From Salvelinus alpinus (lineage: Eukaryota; Chordata; Actinopteri; Salmoniformes; Salmonidae): a stretch of DNA of 64,000 bases. The translations under genes were made by a program, and so were the position numbers. This document shows, piece after piece, positions 1-14,645 of the stretch. The DNA lies in assembly GCF_045679555.1 (NCBI RefSeq), contig NC_092090.1, positions 30,678,788 through 30,742,787 on the forward strand, in the 5' to 3' direction. How positions within the stretch are numbered: position 1 is the first letter of the stretch; each line of letters begins with the position of its first letter. Under the pieces are notes generated by a model. The model saw only the letters and a program-made list of their open reading frames with translations, did not search any database and was not told where the DNA came from.

Positions 1-261
1 CATTTTCCAAAGTCAGCTGCAACATGTGCAAAAACATTAAATAAACTCTAAGGGCATATGCAAAGCACTGTTGGCCACCACCATAAATAAAACCCAAGTT
101 AAAAAATGATTGGGTCCCTCAATGAACAGCTAAGCAGCTTACAGAATCCTCAGTTCAACACCGGCTTGAGAAAGAGCTCAACAATAGGCCATGCTAATAA
201 AATGACTTGTTCTGCTAAGACAACCAGAGTGTCTGACCTTTTTAACTCGTGGTCAGGGCTG

Positions 262-402
<141 letters not shown>

Positions 403-429
403 CATGATGCACACACGGACATGTGTGTG

Positions 430-617
430 TTCAGACAGCAGTCATTTGCTGACATGGCTATGCTACTTGACATAGTAACGACGGGTGTGTGTGTTCAGAC
501 AGCAGTCATTTGCTGACATGGCTATGCTACTTGACATAGTAACGACGGGTGTGTGTGTTCAGACAGCAGTCATTTGCTGACATGGCTATGCTACTTGTCA
601 TAGTAACGACGGGTGTG
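430..617. repeat. 64-bp tandem repeat, three copies
   Basis: Three head-to-tail copies start near 430, 494 and 558. Each begins TTCAGACAGCAGTCATTTGC and ends in a GTGTGTGT run. The copies are nearly identical; the third has TTGTCATAG where the others have TTGACATAG, so the duplication is recent. Confidence 0.93.
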
Positions 618-1194
618 TGTGCAGTCGTGTAGGCTGATTGGTGGTGATGCTCGTGCTTCCTATCAGTCAGAAGTTATGTAGCAAGTTAACCTGACAACAA
701 TGCCTGTCATGTACATTTCACAATTGCTTTGAATATTCAACATCATAGTGTAAGAACACTTCTAAAGCCTCAAAGGATAAGATGATCCAACTTTCAAAAC
801 AAGTCATTTTTGGCCACAGTAGTCAACTAGGTAGGTGTTTGGCTTTCTAGCACATTCACAAATGTGTTTGTAAACAATTAACAAGCTTTTAACGTAGCTA
901 CCACATGTTCTTGTCAAACTCAACAGAGTAGCTAGCAAGCAACAAGATATTCCAAATAACAGTCTAAAAACCACTTAAGAGCAAATCAATCAGATTTGAC
1001 CGTTCAGATAAGTCACATGGCCAGGAATCCGATTTGTATCCGACTTCACACCACCTACGAAGCTGGTTTGAAATGTGGCTTGAAATATCAGATTCCATGT
1101 GCTTTTTAGATGTTCTAACCGCAGGAAAAAGAACAGATTCAAATTGGATATGGAAAATTGGCTTTGAGTCACTTCAAACTGCCAATGTGAACAA
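618..1194. other. Non-coding stretch, nothing recognised
   Basis: A-T-rich sequence without a convincing open frame or repeat structure. The part from about 990 to 1190 may belong to a degraded interspersed repeat, but I could not assign it. Confidence 0.4.
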
Positions 1195-1560
1195 AGGACT
1201 TAGACCTTTCCTCAATACAGATTCTTTCCAGATCCTTTACAGCCTTCGTATGTGCTTATGGACTGCCCTCTTCAATTCAAACCACACGTTTTCATTGAGA
1301 TTCAAGACCGGAGACTGAGATGGTCATTACAAAATGTTGATTTTGTGGTCAATTAACAATTTCTTTGTGGATTTTGATGTGTGCTTGGGGTTATTGTCTT
1401 GCTGGAAGATTCCCTTGCGGCCAAGTTGCAGCCTTCTGGCAGAGGCATCCAGGTTTTTGGCTAAAATGTCCTGCTATTTGGTAAAGTTCATGATTCCGTT
1501 GACCTTAACAAGAGCCCCAGGACCATTGGAAGCAAAAATAGCCCCATAACATTAAAGATC
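1195..1560 (-). pseudogene. Degenerate Tc1/mariner transposase fragment
   Basis: Read on the minus strand, the area around 1380-1415 keeps a recognisable second catalytic block of Tc1 transposases (FQQDNNPKHT-like). The flanks carry further Tc1-like sequence but many stops and frameshifts. No terminal inverted repeats remain. It is an old fragment, interrupted on its right by the plus-strand Tc1 element that begins near 1592. Confidence 0.65.
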
Positions 1561-1591
1561 CTCCAACGTATTATACAGTAGGGATGAGGTA

Positions 1592-2680
1592 CACTATATA
1601 TACAAAAGTGTGTGGACACCACTTCAAATTAGTGGATTTGGCTATTTCAGCCACACCTGTTGCTGACAGGTGTATAAAATTGAGCACACAGACATTCAAG
1701 ACAAACATTGCCAGTAGAATGGCTTTACTGAAGAGCTCAGTGACTTTCAACGTGGCACCATCTGCCCTGCTAGAGCTGTTACTGTGAAGTGGAAATGTCT
1801 AGGAGCAACAACGGCTCAGCCCTGAAGTGATATGCCACACAAGCTCACAGAATGGGACTGCTGAGTGCTAATCGTTTGTCCTCAGTTGCAACACTCACTA
1901 CCAAGTTCCAAACTGCCTCTGGAAGTAACGTCAGCACAAGAACTGTTCATGAAATTGGTTTCCATGGCCGAGCAGCCACACACAAGTCTAAGATCACCAT
2001 GCGCAATGCCAAGCGTCGGCTGAAGTGGTGTAAATCTCGCAACCATTGGACTCTGGAGCAGTGGAAACGCGTTCACTGGAGTGATGAATCACGCTTCACC
2101 ATCTGGCAGTCTGATGGACGAATCTGGGTTTGGTGAATGCCAGGAGAACGCTATCTAACCGAATCCATAGTGCCAACTGTAAAGTTTGGTGGAGGAGGAA
2201 TAATGGTCTGGGTTGTTTTTCATTGTTTGTGCTAGGCACCTTAGTCACAGTGAAGGGAAATCTTAATGCTACAGCATACAATGACATTCTAGACGATTCT
2301 GTGTTTCCGACTTTGTGGCAACAGTTTGGGGAAGGCCCTTTCCTGTTTCAGCATGACAATGCATCCCTGCACAAAGCGAGGTTCATACAGAAATGTTTTG
2401 TCGAGATCTGTGTGGAAGCACTTGACTGGCCTGCACAGAGCCCTGACCTCAACTCCATCGAACACCTTTGGGATGAATTGGAACGCCGACTGCGAGCCAG
2501 GCCTAATCGCCCAACATCAGTGCCTGACCTCACTAATGCTCTTGTGGCTGAATGGAAGCAAGTCCCCACAGCAATGTTCCAACATCTAGTGGAAAGCCTT
2601 CCCAGAAGAGTGGAGGCTGTTGTAGCAGAAATTTTGGAATGAGATGTTTCGACGAACAGGTGTCCACATACTTCATGCAC
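1592..2680 (+). mobile_element. Tc1-like DNA transposon, DD34E, inactivated
   Basis: The left end reads CACTATATATACAAAAGTGT and the right end contains GGTGTCCACATACTT, which is the reverse complement of the left GTGTGGACACC block. The same family occurs at 32550-33716. The transposase is in two open stretches: 1852-2136 with the first catalytic Asp (HWSDES), and 2130-2642 with the second Asp (FQHDNA) and the Glu block (LNSIEHLWDELE). They are separated by one TGA near 2134. The sister copy has CGG there, so a CpG-type change of an Arg codon to stop is likely. The N-terminal DNA-binding part is shortened and broken. The right end is eroded against a LINE tail. Confidence 0.88.
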
Positions 2681-3757
2681 CGAATACAACAGGTGTAGTA
2701 GACCTGACCGTGAAATGCTTACTTACAAGCCCTTAACCAACAATGCAGTTAAGAAAATAGAGTTAAGAAAATATTTACTAAAAACTTTTCTTTTTTTTAC
2801 GTAACACAATAAAATAACAATAATGGAGGCTATATACAGGGGGTACCGGTACTGAGTCAATGTGCGGGGATACAGGTTAGTCAAGGTCATTTGTACATGT
2901 AGGTGGGGTAAAGTGACTAAGCATAGATAATAAACAGCGAGTAGCAGCAGTGTGGCTCTTTGATTAATTATTAAGCAGTATTATGGCTTGGGGGTAGAAG
3001 CTGTTAAGGAGCCTTTTGGAGCTAGACTTGGAGCTCCGGGTACCGCTTGCCATGTATAGCAGGGAGAACCGTCTATGACTTGGGTGACTGGAATCTTTGA
3101 CAATTTTTGGGGCATTCCTCTGACACTTCTAGTATATAGGTCCTGGATGGCAGAAAGCTTGGCCTTAGTGATGTACTGGACTGTACGCACTACCCTCTGT
3201 AGCGCCTTCGGTCGGATGCTCTCGATGGCGCAGCTGTAGAACTTTCTGAGGATCTGAGGAACCATGCCAAATCTTTGGTGGAGTAGGCATTGTCGTGCCC
3301 ACTTCACAACTTTCTTGGTGTGTTTGGACCATGATAGTTTGTTGGTGATGGACCTTGAAACTCTCGACCCGCTCCACTACAGCCCTGTCGATGTTAATGG
3401 GGGGTGTATTCGCCCCTACTTTTCCTGTAGTCCACGATCATGTCATTTGTCTTGCTCACGTTGTTGGAGAGGTTGTTGTCCTGGCACCACACTGCCAGGT
3501 CTCTGACCTCCTCCCTATTCGCCGTCTCATCGTTGTTTGTGATCAGGCCTACCACCGTTGTGTCGTCAGCAAACTTAATGATGGTGTTGGATTCGTCATT
3601 GGCCACTCTGTCGTGGGTGAACAGGGAGTACAGGAGGGGACTAAGCACGCACCCCATGTAGTGTATTTTCTGCATGTGCATTGTTCTTTTGAAGTCCAAA
3701 CCCACTGCTGGTGTGTGTGGCTAAAGACCTCTACTTTCATGTCATATGGAAGGGATG
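2681..3757 (-). mobile_element. 5'-truncated non-LTR retrotransposon (CR1/L2-like), 3' part
   Basis: The minus strand carries the 3' untranslated tail and the end of the reverse transcriptase of a LINE that recurs at 47255-49865 and 58113-60660. Conserved reverse-transcriptase text includes KFADDTTVVGLIT (near 3540-3580, a FADD form of the YxDD box) and the thumb region VVRTVQYITKAKL followed by IQDLY. Several frameshifts break the frame. The 3' end, near 2681, shares the CGAATACAACAGGTGTAG start with the other copies. It is a dead, 5'-truncated insertion. The family could be the trout RSg-1 type, but I cannot confirm that from memory. Confidence 0.8.
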
Positions 3758-3759
3758 GT

Positions 3760-5832
3760 TTAACCTCTACAGGAGCGGTGTCTACCTCGCGGGACGGTTG
3801 AACTAACGTAGGCTAATGTGATTAGCATGAGGTTGTAAGTGTCATGACGTTGGCCTAGGGGTAGGTTTATGACAGTCATAAATACCTCTTTCCCCCCTTT
3901 TCCCTCTCCCTACTATAACTGATGTGACATAAGAAAACCCCTTGGTTAACATAGAGATTCTGGGAACATCAGAAGTGGGGGGAAATGAACTATATTCTGG
4001 TAATCCGACCAACTGAACATATGCGGTGGTACTTAAGGTATATTATGTCAGTTCGGTTGCCCTCTGACACATTCTCATCAATGATAGAATGACAAACTCT
4101 ACTGTGGAAAGTCTAAACGTCAGAGGTATCGGATTCACATGGAATTGTTGTTTAATTCAAATGTTTGAATATGAAATTATTTGTGAAGAGATTAAATGTA
4201 ATTTTAGCTTCCAAATGAGAGATTTGGATTTTCATAAATTTGGGCTTCTGCTCAACCAGGGGCCCGCCCCTGTGAAGAGACATGGGTTATAAACTTTTCA
4301 GACACACCCCTCTCCCTCCACTATAAAAGCCATTGACAAAAATATAACTTCCTGTTCCGGGTACATTTAGGATGACGATCCGATGTCAGAATGGTTCAGA
4401 TAATAACTACAGAACTAAGCCAACATCAGCATGGACTTTGGTTGTAAATGGTATGAACTTTGAACTCGTATTCACTACAGAAGTGATACCTCCTAGCCGT
4501 TGAGTTAGCAACAGCTGCTACAAACGTAGGTTAGGAAGGACAGTCAGAGTATCCCGTCTACTACACACGACGTTACTCCAACGTATCCAGTGACCACCAG
4601 AGACATTCTTCAAAGGACAGAGGACTCGGGTTGGCGATACGGTCTTCCATCTACCACCAACCTACTGAAGCGCAGCTCAGAGTAAATATTTATTGCATTT
4701 TCCTTTTTCAAATGGGCGGTAATATAGAATGCATAAGATACTGTATTTACGATGGTACAGCTTCGCCTATGTTCCAGTCTCCCGCTCTTTCACTAAAATC
4801 CCGCCCCTTTTCTTTGTGTAACAAGCTGTCATATCTATTCTGCCCGCTAGGGACGTTTTCCGTTATGACGGCACTTTGTGATCAAGTTATGATTTAATTG
4901 TGTATGTGTGTTTCTGTGTGATTAGTTAGGTATTTAGTAAATAAATAATTAAACCCAATTTTGTATTGCTGATTCAACTTGTTAGCCAGGATTCTTGCAG
5001 ATAACCAAGGATTTACCACTTTCAGATGAGACTGAATAAAATGACGATTAATGTGACTGCTATGGATGTAAAATATTACTAAATCTTTAAGAGTTTATTC
5101 GAAAGATAACAGCTCTATAAATATTATTTCGTGGTGTCCCTCTCTAGTTAATTAACATTTACATGATTAGTTCAATCAGGTAATATTAATTACGGATAAA
5201 TTATTTTATAGAATAGCATGTCATAGCAATTAATCTGGCATAGCCAAAGACACGACATAAGTAACAAAAACAAATCCCAGGACATAGACATATCGGACAT
5301 GGGCAGAAAGCCTAAATTATTGTTCATATAACTGCACTGTCCAATTTACAGTAGCTATTACAGTGAAAGAATACCATGCTATTGTTTGAGGAGAGTGCAC
5401 AATAATGAACTTGAAAATGTATTAATAAACCAATTAGGCACATTTTGGCAGTCTTGATACACCATTTTGGACAGATATGCAATGGTTCATTGGATCAGTC
5501 TAAAACTTTGCACATACACTGCTGCCAGCTAGTGGCCAAAATCTAAATTGTGCCTGGGCTGGAATAATACATTATGGCCTTTCCCTTGCATTTCAAAGAT
5601 GATGGAAAAAATAACGCATGTTTTTTTCTTTCTATTATCTTTTACCAGATCTAATGTGTTATATTCTCCTACATTCATTTTACATTTCCACAAACTTCAA
5701 AGTGTTTCATTTCAAATGATATCAAGAATATGCATATCCTTGCTTCAGTTCCTGAGCTACAGGTAGTAAGATTTGGGTATGTCATTTTAGGCGAAAATTG
5801 GAAAAAAAGGGTTGGATCCTTAGAGATGTCTG
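3760..5832. mobile_element. Salmonid interspersed repeat split by a solo LTR
   Basis: Two halves, 3760-3839 and 5258-5832, form one repeat that I recognise as common in salmonid genomic sequence. It begins TTAACCTCTACAGGAGCGG and ends near AAAAAAGGGTTGGATCC followed by TTAGAGAT. The ends are loosely inverted (CTCTaAGGAtC), which suggests a non-autonomous DNA element. There is no protein coding capacity; the open frame at 5548-5766 looks fortuitous. The 1418-bp LTR at 3840-5257 sits inside it. Confidence 0.55.
3840..5257 (+). mobile_element. Solo LTR, about 1.4 kb, with TAAG target duplication
   Basis: The segment starts TGTCATGACG and ends CACGACA, so it has TG...CA LTR termini with matching inverted ends (TGTCaTG / TGTCgTG). 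It is flanked by a 4-bp direct repeat TAAG at 3836-3839 and 5258-5261. A TATA box (TATAAAA) lies at 4322-4328. AATAAATAATTAAA near 4938 could serve as a poly(A) signal. No internal gag or pol sequence is present, so it is a solo LTR left by recombination between two LTRs. The parent family (Gypsy, ERV or other) is not determined. Confidence 0.8.
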
Positions 5833-6560
5833 TTATTGATAAATCAGGAAATCAGATTATACGTGTCCATTAAAATCCTTTATAAATCCAGTTCACAATG
5901 GCCTATCAATTTGAAACTTTTTAGGGTCATCAAAGTCAGATTCAGTCCAAATTTGGTCTGTGGACTCATCACAAAAGTCCCTAAAGAGTTTGAGAAAATA
6001 ACGTTGATGCATTGAAAGATGGCCACACTATACCAGTAGATGCATATTAGCACATACACAATATTCTTCTTGTGAACCATAGGACCAAATGACACCAAAT
6101 TTGGAAGAAAAGCAAAGGGATTTGTTCAAAAGATGGCTGAGTTACCGGCAAATCCAAAATCAGATTTTACGTGTCAATTTAAACCACCGTAAATCCACTC
6201 CACAGTGGCGTTTCAACTTAGACTTGTCACCGCTGTCATGGACATCCCTAAGATGTGTATTGGAGGTTAAAAACGATTCTAAAGTTTGGAATTTAAACTT
6301 TAAAATGTCAGGGTTGATTTGCCCTAACAAAAAATGTGTCAAGCCCTAAAACAAATTCCATTCATTATAATCCACACAAATATTCTCATTTACTGTTGCT
6401 GCAGGATTATTTTCCTACTGTGAGAAACTGGTCAGATTAAGATCCTGCATCTGTATGATACGCTACGTCATCAAATTTATTGATATTGTACAACCGTGTA
6501 AGACGTATGATACTATACATCCTTCAATTTGTACTGTACGACTGCTATTCCATTTGTAAC
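5833..6560. repeat. Diverged pair of direct repeats, about 290 bp apart
   Basis: AATCAGATTATACGTGTCCA near 5850 recurs as AATCAGATTTTACGTGTCAA near 6160. Each is followed by a similar AAATCCA..TCCACAxTGGC segment. I could not assign the region to a known element. No credible gene is seen. Confidence 0.45.
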
Positions 6561-6835
6561 ATAACGTTACATAACAGAGTGGCCAGACGGAAGCCACTCC
6601 TCAGCAAAAGGCACATGACAGCCCGCTTGGAGTTTGCCAAAAGGCACCTAAAGGACTCTCAGACCACGAGAAACTAGATTCTCTGGTCTGATGAGACCAA
6701 GATTAAACTCTTTGGCTTGAATGCCAAGCGTCACGTCTGGAGGAAACCTGGCACCATCCCTATGATGAAGCATGGTGGTGGCAGCATCATGGTGTGGGGA
6801 TCTTTTTCAGCGGCAGGGACTGGGAGACCTTGGAA
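6560..6835 (+). pseudogene. Tc1-like transposase fragment
   Basis: Translated in shifting frames, this contains a helix-turn-helix-side piece (RLEFAKRHLKDSQTT), the first catalytic Asp block (LWSDETKI near 6680-6705) and the conserved [11 protein letters not shown] block (about 6768-6800). It stops abruptly at about 6835, where a proline-rich repeat block begins. No terminal repeats are visible, so this is a truncated transposon. Confidence 0.75.
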
Positions 6836-7812
6836 GGTGAACCTTCGCCCTAGTCTAACAGAACAAGGAGAGCGTTGTATCGGGCAGGCACCGTGTTATG
6901 CAGTGGAGCGCACGGTGTCCCCTGTGCGTGTGCATAGCCCGATGAGGTACATTCCAGCACCTCGTATCGGCCGGGCTAGAGTGGGCATCGAGCCAGGTGC
7001 CATGAAACCGGCTCTACGCATCTGGTCACCAGTGCGTCTCCTTGGGCCGGGGTACATGGCACCAGCCCTACGCATGGTGTCCCCGGTTCGCCAGTACAGC
7101 CCAGTGCGGGCTATTCCACCTCGCCGCACTGGCCTGGCTAAGGGGAGTGTTCAGTCAGGTAGGGTTGGGCAGGCTCGGTGCTCGAGACCTGAAGTGCGTC
7201 TCCACGGTCCGGTTTATCCGGTGCCTTCTCCACGCACCAGTCCGCCTGTGACAGCTCCTCGCACCAGCCCAGTACCACCAGTGCCTACACCACGCACCAG
7301 GCTTCCTGTGCGTCTCCAGAGCCCTGTACGCCCTGTTTCTCCTCCCCGCACTCGCCCGGAGGTGCGTGTCCCCAGCCCGGTACCACCAGTTCCGGAACCA
7401 CGCACCAGGCTTATAGTACGCCTCCACAGCCCAGTACATCCTGTTCCTTCTCCCCGCACTAGCCTTGAGGTGCGTGTCCCCAGTCCGGTACCACCAGTTC
7501 CGGCACCACGCACCAGGCCTACAGTGCGCCTCGGCAAGCCTGAGCTGCCCGTCTGCCCAGCGCCGTCTGAGCTGCCCGTCTGTACAGCGCCGCCTGAGCC
7601 GCCCGTCTGTACAGCGCCGCCTGAGCCGCCCGTCTGTCCAGCGCCGCCTGAGCCGCCCGTCTGCCCAGCGCAGCCTGAGCCGCCCGTCTGTCCAGCGCCG
7701 CCCTAGCCGCCCGTCTGTCCTGAGCCGTCAGAGCCGCCCGTCTGTCCTGAGCCGCTAGAGCCGTCCGTCAGTCAGGAGCCGCCAGAGCCGCCCGTCAGTC
7801 AGGAGCCGCCAG
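6836..7812 (+). repeat. Proline-rich coding repeat block, probably part of a retroelement
   Basis: From the junction at about 6836 the plus strand stays open to 7706, giving roughly 290 codons rich in Pro, Arg and Val. Early units read as variants of SPVRVHSP and PVPSPRTR. Later units repeat PEPPVCPAP every 11 residues (33 bp). After the stop, related 33-bp units (GAGCCGCCCGTCAGTCAGG) run to about 7812. I recall similar blocks in salmonid retroelements but cannot name the family or the function. The block is squeezed between two Tc1 copies, and the upstream Tc1 frame runs directly into it, so the long ORF (6717-7706) is chimeric. Confidence 0.55.
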
Positions 7813-9168
7813 AGCCGATTCTTCAAAGTAGCCACCTTTGCCTTGATGACAGCTTTGCACACTCTTGGCATGCTCTCAACCAGCTTCACCTGGAATGCTT
7901 TTCCAACAGTCTTTTAGGAGTTCCCACACATGCTTAGCACTTGTTGGCTGCTTTTGCTTCACTCTGCGGTCCAACTCATCCCAAACCATCTCAATTGGGT
8001 TGAAGTCGGGTGATTGTGGAGGCCAGGTGATCTGATGCAGCACTCCATCACTCTCTTTCTTGGTCAAATAGACCTTACACAGCCTGGAGGTGTGTTGGGT
8101 CATTGTCCCGTTGAAAAACAAATGACAGTCCCACTAAACGCAAACCAGATGGGATGCTGTGGTAGCCATGCTGGTTAAGTGTGCCTTGAATTCGAAATAA
8201 ATCACTGACAGTGTCACCAGCAAAGCACCCCCACACCATCGCACCTCCTCCCCCATGCTTTACGATGGGAACCACAAATGCAGAGATCATCCATTCACCT
8301 ACTCTGCGTCTCACAAAGACACAGTGGTTGGAACCTAAAATCTCAAATTTGGACTCATCAGACCAAAGGACAGATTTCCCCCGGTATAATGTCCATTGCT
8401 CGTGTTTCTTGGCCCAAGCAAGTCTCTTTTTCTTATTGGTGTCCTTTAGTAGTGGTTTCTTTGCAACAATTTGACCATGAAGGCCTGATTCATGCAGTCT
8501 CCTCTGAACAGTTGATGTTGAGATGTGTCTGTTACTTGAACTCTGTGAAGCATTTATTTGGGATGCAATTGCTGAAGCTGGTAAGAACAATGAACTTATC
8601 CTCTGTAGCAGAGGTAACTCTGATTCTTCCTTTCCGGTGGAGGTCCTCATGAGAGCCAGTTTCATCATAGCGTTGATGGTTTTTGTGACTGCACTTAAAG
8701 TAATTATGGACTGTCGTTTCTCTTTGCTTATTTGAGCTGTTCTTGCCATAATATGGACTTGGTCTTTTACCAGATAGGGTTATCTTCTGTATACCACACC
8801 TACCTTGTCACAACACAACTGATTGTCTGAAACGCATAAAGGAAAGAAATTCCACAAATTAACTTTTAACAAGGCACACCTGTTAATTGAAATGCATCCC
8901 AGGTGACTACCTAATGAAGCTGGTTGATAGAATGCCAAGAGTGTGCAAAACTGTCATCAAGGCAAAGGGTGGCTAATTTGAAGAATCTCAAATATAAAAT
9001 ATATTTTGATTTGTTTAATACTTTTTTTGCTTACTACATGATTCCATACGTGTTATTTCATAGTTTTGATGCCTTGTTATTCATCTACAATGTGGAAAAT
9101 AGTTGTTTTTTTAAATAAGAAAAACCCTGGAATGAGTTGGTGTATCCAAACTTTTGAATGGTACTGTA
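7813..9168 (-). mobile_element. Tc1-like transposon, DD34E, left end missing
   Basis: The right terminal inverted repeat is present near 9120-9168 (CCAAACTTTTGAATGGTACT), but the left end is cut at about 7813 against the proline-rich block. The transposase runs on the minus strand. The main open stretch, 8075-8749, begins MARTAQISKEKRQS and holds the HTH text [16 protein letters not shown], the first Asp (LWSDESKFE) and the [16 protein letters not shown] block. It reaches the second Asp block (FQRDNDPTH) and then shifts frame. The last catalytic block (PDFNPIEMVWDELDRR) lies in 7876-8121. Part of the N-terminal region is also out of frame. The element is defective. Confidence 0.88.
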
Positions 9169-9189
9169 AATTTGCCCAAAATTCAAAAT

Positions 9190-9334
9190 AAATAAATAAT
9201 TGGTTTCGTCATTATGGGGTACTGTGTGTAGATTGACGAGGGGAAAAAACTATTAAACCCACTATAGAATAAGCTATAACATAACAAAATGTGGAAAAAG
9301 TCAAGGGACCTGAATACTTTCCGAAAGCACTGTA
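9190..9334. mobile_element. Terminal fragment of another Tc1/mariner-like element
   Basis: The text TATGGGGTACTGTGTGTAGA ... AAAATGTGGAAAAAGTCAAG ... CTGAATACTTTCCGAAAGCA CTGTA matches the end region of a common teleost Tc1-type family. That family's other end resembles the CAGTACCTTCAGAAAGTAT block at 60664. Only the terminus is present. Confidence 0.6.
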
Positions 9335-12680
<3,346 letters not shown>

Positions 12681-12956
12681 AAGACATAGCTGTGTGTGTG
12701 TGTATGTGTAGGTGCGTGTGTGTGTGTGAAGGGGTGGGGGGCACAGTGTGTGCATGGTGTGAGTTTGTTCTGTCAGACTGGTATTGGCAGTGAGTCTGTC
12801 TGTGGGAAGATCTGTCCCACCATCTGTTCCTGGCAATATGAATGTCTGTGGCTGTTTTTAAAATGCTTCCTCTACCATTCCAAATCTTAAAATATGCCCC
12901 CATCTTTTCCTCTTTTGTTAAAAAATATTTTCCCTCTTCTTTCCATTTACTGTCCA

Positions 12957-13290
12957 TAAATCCATCCATCCATCAATCTATCCATCTCTCCATTAATCTA
13001 TTCATTAATCTATCCATCTATCCATTCATCTACCCATCAATCTATCCATCTATCCATTCATCTACCCATCTATCCATTCATCTACCCATCTATCCATTCA
13101 TCTATCCATCTATCCATTAATCTATCCATCTATCCATTCATCTACCCATCTATCCATTCATCTACCCATCTATCCATTCATCTACCCATCTATCCATTCA
13201 TCTATCCATCTATCCATTCATCTATCCATCTATCCATCTATCCATTCATCTACCCATCTATCCATTCATCTGTCCATCTATCCATCCAGT
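12957..13290. repeat. Tetranucleotide (ATCT/ATCC) array
   Basis: About 330 bp of imperfect CCATCTATCCATTCATCTAC units forming a higher-order repeat of about 24 bp. It is simple-sequence DNA with no coding meaning. Confidence 0.93.
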
Positions 13291-14110
13291 ATTTCCATTA
13301 CTCAAAAGGTGACAATGGTATCACATAGAGAAGAGTGTGATAATGCTGTGTGTAGTGTGAGTATGTTAGGTGACATAGAAATTAGGCTTGGGCGGTATAC
13401 AGTATATACTGTCTACCGAGATATTTGGAAAAAAGCCACAGGAAAATTATTTATTTGAAGTCTCAATAAATTTGAACATTTGTAGCTGCTTTTTAAGTTC
13501 TAATACTGTAAATCCCGGTATGACAGAAGGACTATATGACAATATGGGGATCTGGACAAGCCTAATAAAACTAATGAAGTTTGAAATGTGAGAAGGTGCA
13601 TGTGTCTGTGGTGACCTCACTCCCCCACTGCCTCATCTCTCTCTGATGTCCATTCTGCTCCCCTGAGACACACACAGTCCTCCCCTTCCTCGTCCTCTAT
13701 CCTGAGTGCCACCATGACTCACTGTTACACCTGTACTCTGTGGATTGACAGAAATTTCACACCAAAAACCACAAATCCTTGTATTATTCCTTCATATAAC
13801 ACCCCCCCCCCCCTCGATCTCGCTTTCTTTCATGATGAACTTATAGTAAATGCTATAACGTCTCATGTCTTCTACAAATGAGAATGAGCTCGTCAGGAAC
13901 TCTAGTCCTCCTGCTAGTAGGATGCTTTAGGGAGGATGACTTCCTCTATCTTCCCATCTCCACTCAATACTGGATTAACCTGTGTCAAACACACTTCAAA
14001 GTCTTAACAGCTAGAGTCACTGTTGTCATGCATGTTACATGCCAATCTGAATTACCGAGCATGCATGCTATAGTCCCATGCTCTACTTGGTAGAGTAACA
14101 TGCTCAATGC
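13291..14110. other. Gene-free stretch
   Basis: No exon or named element recognised. A short poly-C run lies at 13801-13813. Confidence 0.4.
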
Positions 14111-14362
14111 ATGTGTTTTTGAGGGAGGATGGTTATCTTCAACAAAGTGATCTGCTACTGGATAGTCAGTGTTCTTACACCTGATTGAGCTGCGGTGTTC
14201 AGCTATGTGTTATTTTAATTGTGTTTTTGTTTGTCCTACGTAGGCTTTCCCACATGAACAGGTGATGAGATAGATTACTTCCTTTGTAATGGATGAGATG
14301 ATACCCCTAACAGGAATTTTTCGACCTGTATGTGGGTGTCTGAAGAAGGATGTTTTTGGAGT
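14110..14362 (-). pseudogene. Penelope-like element, GIY-YIG endonuclease core (inverted piece)
   Basis: On the minus strand this encodes THPHTGRKIPVRGIIS, then VIYLITCSCGKAYVGQTKTQ, a stop, and HIAEHRSSIRCKNTDYPVAD. This is the GIY-YIG endonuclease of Penelope-like retroelements: the YLITC and AYVGQT blocks correspond to the paired GIY and YIG strands, with the Cys-Lys-rich approach typical of the family. One in-frame stop follows the core (about 14218). It lies in the opposite orientation to the flanking pieces of the same element at 14363-14640. Confidence 0.8.
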
Positions 14363-14645
14363 GTTATAGTCTGGTCTATAAGCGTGGTTGCAATATTGGG
14401 GATAGCTTAGTGAGATCTGACCTGCCCCGAGCCCACTCAGACACTCTTGACACCAATTCCAAATGGGAACTACAAAAGTGGCTCATGCGCACAGTGCAAT
14501 ACACAGACATTGAGCATGTTGCTCGACCAAGGAGAGGAGGTAACGTGGAGATCCTACTACTACAGAGGGAGGCCTACTGGATTTCCTTTCTAAAACATTG
14601 ACCCCTAGTGGTCTGAATATTGACTTTGATCTCAGGCCCTTCTTA
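14363..14645 (+). pseudogene. Penelope-like element, flanks of the endonuclease domain
   Basis: The plus strand encodes LVYKRGCNIGDSLVRSDLP, then GNYKSGSCAQCN (a Cys motif that normally precedes the GIY-YIG core). After a change of frame it encodes TDIEHVARPRRGGNVEILLL and QREAYWI, the C-terminal Glu-containing block of the Penelope endonuclease. The core that should lie between CAQCN (ending at 14500) and the IEHV block is missing here. It is found inverted immediately to the left. The copy is not functional. Confidence 0.8.
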
